Source of the DNA: Helicobacter felistomachi
GTDB taxonomy: Bacteria; Campylobacterota; Campylobacteria; Campylobacterales; Helicobacteraceae
Length of the DNA stretch: 64,000 nucleotides
NCBI RefSeq assembly: GCF_030296895.1
Contig: NZ_AP028023.1
Span: forward strand, 22,196-86,195
Reading direction: 5' to 3'
Part shown: piece after piece, positions 56,869 to 64,000 of the stretch
Layout: each line of letters starts with the position of its first letter
How positions within the stretch are numbered: the stretch's first letter is position 1
Made by a program: the position numbers and the translations under genes
Notes under the pieces: model-generated
What the model was told of the DNA's origin: nothing
Databases searched by the model: none
Seen by the model: only the letters and a program-made list of their open reading frames with translations

Positions 56869-59505
56869 ATGGGCAACATCGCCTGTATCCACATTAAAAA
56901 GACAGCTAACCCTATCCAAGCCCGCCACAATACAAGAGATTTACCTCCTAATTATGTCTTACCCATTAGTGTGTGGGCACACAAAGAAGGGGTTGAAGTT
57001 TCTTGTAGTGTTGCAGAGGCAATGAGGCGTGAAGTGGAAATTGTTTCAAAGGCTGAAGAAGTCTTTGAGAAAAACCGCAAGAGAGGCCCACACTTTAAAG
57101 TGTCTCAAAAATGGTCCGCTGTGATCAATCTCAAACCTAACCACACCCTCAAAGATGTTGCAATGGTAGCTCACAAACTAGAAGAAACCTATCAATGGCA
57201 AGTGATTATGTGTGCGAGACACTATGATGAAGGACACTTTGATGATGAAGGTCATCCTGTGATCAATCACCACGGACACATTGAGTTTTTACCCATCAAC
57301 AAAGACACGGGCAAGTGTATGTTTCAAGGCGAACAACGCCAACGCCAATGGTTTAGAGATTTACAGACAAATGTAGCTAACTGGCTAAATATGGATAGAG
57401 GTATAGACAGGCGTGAGAGCAAACGCAAACGCATTGAACCTAGAGCGTGGGCGGTGATGAAAGAAGAAGAAAGAGCCAAGCGTTTAACAGAGGAACAAGC
57501 CTTACAAAGAGAAGCAAACATTGCCCGTTACACGAATGAACCCTTAGAAGAAGCAAGGGCGCGGGTTGAAAAACACTACAAGCATGGCGTGCTCGATAAA
57601 GTGTTAGACACGGCTAAGGGCTTTGTAGATGTGAAAAAAGCCCAGAGCGGACTAAAGCAAGCAAACAAAGAAGTGTCAAGGCTTGAGAAAGAAAACAATG
57701 AACTCAAAGCATCTCTACAACAAGCCACAGAAAAAAATGAAAAACTACAAAAAGAATTAAACGACCTTGATCAAGAAATCACAAAGACCATGCAAAAACA
57801 CGGACTTAAGGCTTACACAGCACTTGAACGCCAAGAAAGGATGTCTGCTAATTTACTTGAAATCCGTTTATCTCAGGGCAAGCAAGACATTAAAGCCTTC
57901 ACCAATGAAATCCGTAGATTGCTAAGACTGCGTAAAGCCCCCGCCATTTGCCACGCAGCTAATGAACAAATTGCTAAGTGGCTAGATAAAGAGATTTATA
58001 CCTTAGATGAAGTCTTGCCTGTGATCAATGATTTGTTGAGCAATGAATTTGAGTTAAATGCTGAGCTAGAGCGCATCCAAGATGAAGTAATAGACAAAGA
58101 AGCCAAGATAACCCAAACACAAGAAACTTTGAGAAAAGAGATAGAGAAACACAAAAACCTTGAAACCCAACGCCTAGAAGATTTGAACGACCTTTGTGCT
58201 CTAGTAGGTGTAGATAGCAAGGACACCGCCCAAGAGAGTTTAGCAAGCCTTGAGAGTGGCATTAGACAGCTCAAGAGCGATAAGGGTAGCTTTGAGAAAG
58301 CCAAGACTAACCTTGAGAAAGACTTAAAAGAACTCTGTGATCTTGCAGGTGGGGGTAAGTGCTTTCTTGCTAGCACAGCCAAAACAAAGCTTGAAGAAAA
58401 GATTAAAGAGTTTCAAGAACAGATAGATAAAATACAAGAGCTCACAACTAAAGCAGAGAGTGCAGAAACAAGAGCTAGCAATGCAGAGAAAGACAAGACA
58501 GCTTTAAAAACCGCCATCAACACCGCTTACAGCGCATTAATTGAAGCACAAGAGCAAAACAACAATCCCACAGCCCAAGACAAACTTAAGGCGGTAGAAA
58601 CTAGGTTTCAACTAGAAAAAAATAAAACTGAAAATTTAGAAATTATTAAAAAAGACTTAAGCACTCTTTGTGAGAGATTAGGTATCAGTGTAGATAAAAA
58701 CAGCACACCCCAAGACATGCTTAAAAGGTTCATAGAAGCGATTAGCAATGTAAAACACGCACAAACGGATACCAAAGGGCTTACAGGGCAAAGTCAAGGA
58801 CTTGATGGTCTCAAAGCACAGCACACCAAAGACCTTGAAGCCAAAGACACAGAAGTTCAAACACCTCAAGAACAAATCAACACCCTAAACACTCCACAGA
58901 AACAAGAAGCCAAAACCCAAGAGAGTGGAGCAAAGACAATAGAGCAAAAAGCCAAAGATTTCTTTGAAAATTACTCCAAAGAACACAAGGGGGCGAGCTT
59001 GCATGGTTTTGCGTGTAAAGAGTGGGTGTTTTGGATGGATGATAGCAATGGTAAAGAACTAAAAGCACACCTAGACAAGGTGACAGATAATGAGTTAATC
59101 CAAAGACTCAAAGCTCTGTCTTTTCACGATTTAGAAACAACAAATAGCAATTTTAATGGTTTGTTACATAACTTTGGGTGCTCCGTGCAATCGATGGCTT
59201 GCTTGCCTCATTCATGCTTGCCAAAATCCACAGAGCTTACTTTTTCTTTATATGATACGCTTGTCCCCAAAGCCCCTGAGATTGAGCTAGAGCAATCTAC
59301 GGCACAAACAATACTAGAGTCAGAATTGTGGAAAGATGCTTTAGATTTCATTGCTGAGTTAGCCAAGATAGACCCTAAAGAAGCTAGTCTAATCTTAGAC
59401 GACATAGATAGCGTTGTCCGCATGCACAAAGAAAGAGCAGAGCAAATACTAAGGGACTTGCATGAGAAAGGCGGAGATGAAAAAGGCGGAGGTTATCATA
59501 AGTAG
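56869..59505 (+). CDS. mobA: MobA relaxase (mob module 3)
   Basis: 878 aa. Relaxase motifs HNTR (His20), HYDEGH (118-123) and NHHGH (133-137), the most diverged N-terminus of the three. Central coiled coil (about 215-690) without the YKDYLSP repeats. The C-terminal 230 residues (FFENYSKEHKGASLHGF, CKEWVFWMDD, LLHNFGCSVQS) match mobA2, so the two are recombinants with different N-termini on a shared tail. It ends GGGYHK like mobA1. The AT-rich repeat follows immediately. Confidence 0.88.
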   Translation: MGNIACIHIKKTANPIQARHNTRDLPPNYVLPISVWAHKEGVEVSCSVAEAMRREVEIVSKAEEVFEKNRKRGPHFKVSQKWSAVINLKPNHTLKDVAMVAHKLEETYQWQVIMCARHYDEGHFDDEGHPVINHHGHIEFLPINKDTGKCMFQGEQRQRQWFRDLQTNVANWLNMDRGIDRRESKRKRIEPRAWAVMKEEERAKRLTEEQALQREANIARYTNEPLEEARARVEKHYKHGVLDKVLDTAKGFVDVKKAQSGLKQANKEVSRLEKENNELKASLQQATEKNEKLQKELNDLDQEITKTMQKHGLKAYTALERQERMSANLLEIRLSQGKQDIKAFTNEIRRLLRLRKAPAICHAANEQIAKWLDKEIYTLDEVLPVINDLLSNEFELNAELERIQDEVIDKEAKITQTQETLRKEIEKHKNLETQRLEDLNDLCALVGVDSKDTAQESLASLESGIRQLKSDKGSFEKAKTNLEKDLKELCDLAGGGKCFLASTAKTKLEEKIKEFQEQIDKIQELTTKAESAETRASNAEKDKTALKTAINTAYSALIEAQEQNNNPTAQDKLKAVETRFQLEKNKTENLEIIKKDLSTLCERLGISVDKNSTPQDMLKRFIEAISNVKHAQTDTKGLTGQSQGLDGLKAQHTKDLEAKDTEVQTPQEQINTLNTPQKQEAKTQESGAKTIEQKAKDFFENYSKEHKGASLHGFACKEWVFWMDDSNGKELKAHLDKVTDNELIQRLKALSFHDLETTNSNFNGLLHNFGCSVQSMACLPHSCLPKSTELTFSLYDTLVPKAPEIELEQSTAQTILESELWKDALDFIAELAKIDPKEASLILDDIDSVVRMHKERAEQILRDLHEKGGDEKGGGYHK

Positions 59506-59512
59506 AGGCTTG

Positions 59513-59612
59513 TATTTAAATAATTCAAGCAATATTAAATACAATTTTAAATAATGTTTAATGTGTTTAATAGTGTTTGAAATATTGATTATTTGTGTTT
59601 AGTATATTTTAA
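59513..59612. repeat. AT-rich tail downstream of mobA3
   Basis: TTTAAATAATGTTTAATGTG and TTTAATAGTGTTTGAAATATTG, closely similar to 15480-15565 and related to 12747-12845. Confidence 0.6.
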
Positions 59613-59695
59613 TACACTTACAAACACCATAAGCTATTTACAAATGTAGCGCGTGTAAATGCAATGCTACCAGCGTATTTGACAAGGGATAGAAA

Positions 59696-59824
59696 ATGAC
59701 CAACACCGACTATTATTCTCTTTTTAATCCAGAGCATCCTCCAAGTGAAGAAACTCTCCAAATGGTACACTGCTACCCACGGCAGTTTAGACCCCTGAAC
59801 TTCTATGATTTTATCATTTTTTAG
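59696..59824 (+). CDS. Possible 42-aa protein
   Basis: MTNTDYYSLFNPEHPPSEET, ending PRQFRPLNFYDFIIF. AAGGGAT is upstream at suitable spacing. No family recognised; could be a small gene or a fragment of one. Confidence 0.33.
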   Translation: MTNTDYYSLFNPEHPPSEETLQMVHCYPRQFRPLNFYDFIIF

Positions 59825-59922
59825 AACAAAAATAACTAAACGCTGTTGTGTATTTTTCTTATATGATTGGCATATTAAGCAACTTACACTAAACAATAGA
59901 TGACTCACAGAAGGAGAGAATG

Positions 59923-60660
59923 ATGTATAACATACAACAAGATTTTTTTGAGCGTTTGGTGTATTTATTTCAAGGTTATCCACATTTGATTACACCTTTT
60001 TTTGAAGAAAAAATCAAACAGAGTATAGGGGTCTTGCACCACCAATATCTCTATGGAGCTTGCAAAGAAACTAAGATTTTATTTGATAAAAATCAAGGTA
60101 GGATCGATAGGGATCTGTTTGATATTGTTATGGATAACTATCATAAGAGGCTTGAACGACACCAAGCATATTTTTTTATTTTACAATGTTTTGAACATGC
60201 TCTGCGTAGCACAATGGCTACAACACTTGCTAATGCATTTAATCGCGATCGGGATGATTGGTTCTTACATAAAAGCCCTCATTGTTCCTATCTCGCTGAC
60301 AAGGCAAACGCACGCAGTAAAAAATTAAATAAACCCATCAAAGATGGTTGCACCACATTTGATATTTTTGACTTATTTTCTTTAGGAGATTTAGAACACC
60401 TTCTAAGACATTACTATCCCTACTTTGAACATATTTTCAAGGCACAAAAGGCTTACAAAGGACAGCCTTTACCTGTGTATGGAACCAAACAGCATGCCCT
60501 TAGCACAATTAAACGCATTAGAGATGCCCGCAATGAAGTCTTTCATAACAAGCCCACACACATTAAGTTTCAAAAAGATGTAGTAGTTTTACTTTTGCGC
60601 CTTGGTTATAACCTTGAAAGGATGAAAAAAAGCATTAATTTACAGGTTTTTGATTTTTGA
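59923..60660 (+). CDS. HEPN-domain protein, second type (candidate RNase)
   Basis: 245 aa from ATG 59923; AAGGAGA is five bases upstream, better than the ATG at 59920. All helical, with an R-x4-H motif in RIRDARNEVFHNKPTH (R203 and H208 from this start). The flanking RNEVFHN fits Abi/HEPN RNases. Little similarity to the 15830 family outside the motif. It sits alone downstream of mobA3's AT-rich tail. A role in abortive infection or as a toxin is plausible; no antitoxin seen. Confidence 0.65.
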   Translation: MYNIQQDFFERLVYLFQGYPHLITPFFEEKIKQSIGVLHHQYLYGACKETKILFDKNQGRIDRDLFDIVMDNYHKRLERHQAYFFILQCFEHALRSTMATTLANAFNRDRDDWFLHKSPHCSYLADKANARSKKLNKPIKDGCTTFDIFDLFSLGDLEHLLRHYYPYFEHIFKAQKAYKGQPLPVYGTKQHALSTIKRIRDARNEVFHNKPTHIKFQKDVVVLLLRLGYNLERMKKSINLQVFDF

Positions 60661-60741
60661 AGTTTTTAACTGAACATGGGATTTATAAGGATTCTTGTGT
60701 TTTGAGGCTGTTTGATTTTTAGGCACACTATAAGTACCTTT

Positions 60742-60797
60742 ATTTGTTTCTAAATACAATCTCTTTAACGCAATTTATTTTATTACTTAATCGGGCG
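60742..60797. repeat. Segment shared with 16780-16832
   Basis: Identical run through CTCTTTAACGCAATTTATTT to CGGGCG, where similarity ends. The rest of 60661-60909 is gene-free. Confidence 0.75.
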
Positions 60798-60909
60798 ATA
60801 GAGTGATAACCTAAACTGCTAAAAGCATTTAATTAGGCTAAGAGCAAGCACCAAAGGGAGTTAGGGTAAGGGCTTACATTAAGCCACTCATCAACGCCAT
60901 AAAACTCTT

Positions 60910-62430
60910 TTATGTCCCCCTTAACACCCCTAACACCTTCACCATCGCCAAAGTGTCTAGCTTACAATATTCTAAAAGAGCTTTCTTGTATTTATCTTGC
61001 TCTTCTTTTGGCATGCCAGGCATTTGAGCGTAAGCCTCCATCGCCTCCTCGCCATTATGCACGAGCTTTAAATTTTTATAGGCGTTTTCAAAATCTGGCA
61101 CTAAAGCAGGCAAGACATTTTTAATGGAATAACTACCTCCCATTTTGGGATCGTAGTAATGTCCCCTTTGGAAAGGTTGCATTAAATCCAACATATCCTC
61201 TTTGATCTGTAGCAGTGCCTCAGCTATTTTAGGGTGCTTGTTGGCAAGCAAATTAGCTAAATCTTGTAAGACGCTCTTTTCAAATGCAGCGTTGTAAGCC
61301 AACACACAAGCACCACTTGGAATATCCTTGATGAGTTGTTGTGCTAAAGCCAAACGCCCATCGGTGCCACAATCTGCTAAAAACTCTTTGTGTTCTAGCT
61401 TGCCATTTTCAGACTCAATGTGGAGAGAGTATTGGAAAGGGATCTTGCCATAAGGTTTGGTGTCTGTGAAAGGGGGGATAGCTGGTTGTATGGTTTCAAA
61501 GTCCAAATGGTAAATGGGGTATTCAAGTTGCGCTAAAAACTCTTTGATGCCCTCTCTGTCTATGTGGACTTTTTTATTCAAGGTGCTCGTGATTTGCAAG
61601 ACTTGTTTTGGCTTGAGTTCTTGTAAGTCCTCTTGGTTGAAGTCCTTGAAAAACACGCGCCCACTCCTATAAAATTGCATTTTTTGATCGAATCTAAGCC
61701 TTGCGATCGTAAAAACATGGTCTTGACCTGTAATCCCCCTTTGCTCTTGCCAACAGTAAACTTCAGCATCACATGGGTAGGGGTTACCACAATGCGCGCC
61801 GATGTCTATGGCAGGTTCTTGATTGCTCTCCAGGGTTTGGCGCATACTCTCTAAATGCTCGGGGACTTTACTTTGAAAATCCTTGACAAACTCTAGCAAG
61901 TCCTCTTTTAAAAATAATTTTTCTGGCTCCAGTGCGTCCTCTCTAATATAGGCATTGTTTAGACAAATTAAAAAAGCCCCCTTAATATCATAGCCCAAAC
62001 CCTTAAGGACATAGTACTGTATGCCTAAATCCCATAAATATGCCTCCTTGGGCTTTATCTTTTTTGTATCCTCAAAGGCACTTGTAGAGCTTTTCACTTC
62101 ATTTAGCACGACACCATTGCCCTCAATCTCTAGAATATCCACCATCACAAAGATCCCCTGATATTCAAAAGTGGCTTCGTAAATGGTTTTTACACCTTGA
62201 TCGATAAGCTCTTTGGTATGTTTAGCCATACTTGCCATGTTCTCTGCATTAAAGACAACTTCCACGCCTTTGTGGAATAGCTTTCGGGCAAGTTGCCCCA
62301 CATCTTGCCCGATTTGTGCTTTTGCTAAGAACCCTGCGTCTGTTTGCAGCACTTCTTTTTTATGTTTCTCTAGCCACAACATTTTGGGGCATTGCATGCC
62401 TTTTAAGAACTTGGATTTAGACAGGTGCAT
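60910..62430 (-). CDS. DUF2779 protein: Cas4-like nuclease region plus DnaQ-like exonuclease region
   Basis: 506 aa. The N-terminal half has Cas4/AddB-like features: C14 (MQCPK), D98 (VMVDIL), ExK at 111-113 (LNEVKSS), and C214, C220, C226 (HCGNPYPCDAEVYC), enough for a 4Fe-4S cluster. The C-terminal half is the DUF2779 domain with DEDD-exonuclease-type residues: D310 and E312 (YHLDFETIQP), LAYNAAFEKSVL (378-389) and D492 (CKLDTLAMV). Predicted to act on DNA or RNA; biological role unknown. It follows a DUF285 gene 72 bases upstream on the same strand. Intact, with all expected residues. Confidence 0.82.
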   Translation of the reverse strand: MHLSKSKFLKGMQCPKMLWLEKHKKEVLQTDAGFLAKAQIGQDVGQLARKLFHKGVEVVFNAENMASMAKHTKELIDQGVKTIYEATFEYQGIFVMVDILEIEGNGVVLNEVKSSTSAFEDTKKIKPKEAYLWDLGIQYYVLKGLGYDIKGAFLICLNNAYIREDALEPEKLFLKEDLLEFVKDFQSKVPEHLESMRQTLESNQEPAIDIGAHCGNPYPCDAEVYCWQEQRGITGQDHVFTIARLRFDQKMQFYRSGRVFFKDFNQEDLQELKPKQVLQITSTLNKKVHIDREGIKEFLAQLEYPIYHLDFETIQPAIPPFTDTKPYGKIPFQYSLHIESENGKLEHKEFLADCGTDGRLALAQQLIKDIPSGACVLAYNAAFEKSVLQDLANLLANKHPKIAEALLQIKEDMLDLMQPFQRGHYYDPKMGGSYSIKNVLPALVPDFENAYKNLKLVHNGEEAMEAYAQMPGMPKEEQDKYKKALLEYCKLDTLAMVKVLGVLRGT

Positions 62431-62502
62431 GGGTTATCCTTTTGAGACAAGATAAAAAGTCGATTTTACTTTTTTTTATATAACCAATTGCTTTTTATCA
62501 TC

Positions 62503-63870
62503 CTACTTTGTCTTTTTTTGTTCATACCATTTTGGCAATTTCTTGAGTGCACTACAATTCATGAACATGTTTTTCATATTTGTAACCTTGGACACATCCC
62601 AACTTTCCAAAGATTGGTTGAAAGTTCTACAACTAGAAAACATTTCACTCATATTCGTAACCCTAGATACATCCCACTTATCCAATGGCTGATTAAAATT
62701 GGTACATCCACGGAACATCCAATGCATATCTGTAACACTTGATACCCTCCAATTACCTAAAGGTTGATTAAACTTAACACATCTATAAAACATGCCATCC
62801 ATGTTTCTCACGCCAGATACATCCCATTTATCCAAAGGCTGGTTAAAATTGGTACACTCAAAAAATATACCATACATACTCCTCACACTCAATACATCCC
62901 AATTTTCTAAGGGCTGGTTAAAATTGGTGCATTTAGAAAACATTAATGCCATGTTTTCCACGCCCGATACATCCCATTTGTCCAGGGGCTGATTAAAATT
63001 TGTACAACTCTCAAACATTCTTCCCATGTCTGTAACGCTTGAGACATCCCAGCTTTCTAAAGGTTGGTTGAAGTTTATACAGTTATAGAACATAGATTCC
63101 ATGTTTGTCACATGCGACACATCCCAGCTATTCAGAGGCTGGTTGAAACTTTTGCAGTCATGAAATAAGCCACCCATATCTTTAATGTGAGATATATCCC
63201 AACTATCTAAGGGTTGGTTGAAGCTGATGCAACTGGAAAACATCTCGTGCATACTCATAACTTTGGATACATTCCAACTATCTAAGGGCTGGTTGAAGTT
63301 GGTGCAACAATGAAACATACCCCCCATATTCGTCACCCTGGATACATCCCATTTGTTTAAGGGTTGGTTGAAGTTGGTGCATTGATAGAACATACATTCC
63401 ATGTTTGTCACATGCGATACATCCCAGCTATTCAGAGGCTGGTTGAAGTTAGTGCAATTCTCAAACATGCTCTTCATATTCGTGACCTTGGATACGTTCC
63501 ACCTATCCAGGGATTGGTTGAAGTTGGTGCAGTTATAGAACATTTCATGCATATCCTTGACTCCAGACACATCCCAACTTGAAATATCATGGTTAAAGTG
63601 CGCTACATCGCGAAACATGCCGGCCATGTTTGTTACATGTGACACATTCCAGCTCTCTAACCCTTTGAAGTTGCGCCCTTGAGAGATAATAATACGAGCT
63701 CGAATAGAACCATCGTTTGAAAACACCCGACTTAGATCTTTGATCGCACTGATGTCGATTTCTCCCAAATGCACACTTCTATCTCTCACTAGTTCTTTGA
63801 GTTCCTCTTTTGTCTTAGGAAAATAGCGCTTGGTATAATTTTTAACAGTTCCTTTAGGTGCACTTGGCAT
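62503..63870 (-). CDS. DUF285 (BspA-like) repeat protein
   Basis: 455 aa. N-terminal segment KRYFPKTKEELKELVRD, VHLGEIDISA, shared with 22948. Then about thirteen tandem 25-residue repeats of the form CTNFNQPLDSWDVSHVTNM..MF. It ends LPKWYEQKKTK, like LPEWYKEDE at 21790. No signal peptide or anchor, so probably cytoplasmic, unlike surface BspA proteins. It follows a possible tiny gene by six bases and precedes the DUF2779 gene. Repeats in this family fold as right-handed, LRR-like solenoids and bind partners. Confidence 0.85.
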   Translation of the reverse strand: MPSAPKGTVKNYTKRYFPKTKEELKELVRDRSVHLGEIDISAIKDLSRVFSNDGSIRARIIISQGRNFKGLESWNVSHVTNMAGMFRDVAHFNHDISSWDVSGVKDMHEMFYNCTNFNQSLDRWNVSKVTNMKSMFENCTNFNQPLNSWDVSHVTNMECMFYQCTNFNQPLNKWDVSRVTNMGGMFHCCTNFNQPLDSWNVSKVMSMHEMFSSCISFNQPLDSWDISHIKDMGGLFHDCKSFNQPLNSWDVSHVTNMESMFYNCINFNQPLESWDVSSVTDMGRMFESCTNFNQPLDKWDVSGVENMALMFSKCTNFNQPLENWDVLSVRSMYGIFFECTNFNQPLDKWDVSGVRNMDGMFYRCVKFNQPLGNWRVSSVTDMHWMFRGCTNFNQPLDKWDVSRVTNMSEMFSSCRTFNQSLESWDVSKVTNMKNMFMNCSALKKLPKWYEQKKTK

Positions 63871-63876
63871 AAAACC

Positions 63877-63975
63877 TTATCCCCTTTTCTTGTTTTTGCA
63901 CAATGGGCAACGGGTGAGCATTTCTAGAAACATAGCATACATGCCAATAGAAGTCCCCGGACAAGCAAAAGCCAT
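63877..63975 (-). CDS. Possible 32-aa protein with CPLC motif
   Basis: MAFACPGTSIGMYAM, then TRCPLCKNKKRG. The stop is six bases before the DUF285 start, allowing translational coupling. It could be the end of a longer frameshifted gene lying beyond the window. Confidence 0.3.
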   Translation of the reverse strand: MAFACPGTSIGMYAMFLEMLTRCPLCKNKKRG

Positions 63976-64000
63976 AACGCCCTACATTGAATGTCCCAAA

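Noticed and set aside
62503..63870. Surface adhesin reading of the DUF285 protein
   Set aside because: No signal peptide, anchor or autotransporter region is seen; the N-terminus is charged and soluble.
1..64000. Window ends overlapping as a closed circle
   Set aside because: The first and last bases do not match or join one gene in an obvious way, so circularity cannot be judged from this window.

Overview
The window reads as accessory, plasmid-type DNA from a Helicobacter, most likely a gastric non-pylori species. This rests on Rep_3/RepA initiators with 22-bp iterons, MobA-type relaxases, AT-rich DNA with strong A/T codon bias, extended -10 promoters without a clear -35, and long C/G homopolymer tracts. 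No rRNA, tRNA, housekeeping gene, transposase or CRISPR array was seen. The species call is an inference.

The layout is a cointegrate of related plasmids. There are four iteron replicons, each an origin plus repA, with rep starts near 7235, 30036, 46314 and 54286. There are three mobilisation modules, each an oriT-like inverted repeat, a small accessory gene and mobA (9341-12745, 32411-35387, 56286-59505). Three genes encode a ribbon-helix-helix DNA-binding domain joined to a membrane segment (14065, 35845, 52515). The recurring order is: leftward giant Sel1-repeat genes, a C/G homopolymer leader, a rightward HEPN remnant, origin, repA, oriT, mobA, AT-rich tail, cargo, RHH-membrane gene, toxin-antitoxin remnants, then the next Sel1 block. 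Large segments are near-identical duplicates: 16827-21340 with 38127-42660, about 3660-6390 with 42660-45473, 5550-6510 with 27420-28365, and 13475-14871 with 35254-36651.

Region by region. 1-5511 is Sel1 copy 1, frameshifted and running off the window. 5579-7180 holds the homopolymer leader, HEPN remnant and origin 1. 7235-13408 holds repA1, tiny membrane-protein pairs, oriT1 and mobA1. 13475-17462 holds a mobA tail, operator array, RHH-membrane protein, an intact HEPN protein and a broken toxin with intact antitoxin. 17670-27373 is the most distinctive block: a leftward operon of two giant Sel1-repeat proteins flanking a HARE-HTH/PD-(D/E)xK-like protein, a 65-aa protein and a DUF285-repeat protein. 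27382-38796 holds leader 2, HEPN remnant, TA remnant, replicon 2, mob 2, RHH-membrane protein and a PIN/UPF0175 TA pair. 39004-48639 holds the chimeric Sel1 copy 3, leader 3, HEPN remnant, replicon 3 and another tiny membrane pair. 48766-53519 holds a coupling-protein-like gene with an altered Walker A, a broken primase-like gene and an RHH-membrane protein. 53884-59505 is replicon 4 with mob 3. 59696-63975 holds a second HEPN protein, a DUF2779 nuclease-like protein and a DUF285-repeat protein.

The rep, oriT, mobA and RHH genes form the replication and transfer backbone. The cargo is mostly candidate conflict genes (HEPN, PIN, PD-(D/E)xK-like, DUF2779, toxin-antitoxin remnants) plus the Sel1/DUF285 repeat proteins, which sit downstream of a G-tract leader of 23, 12 or 15 G in the three copies. 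Many disruptions are one-base changes in homopolymers. Some may be real phase variation and some residual sequencing error, so pseudogene calls of that type are provisional.
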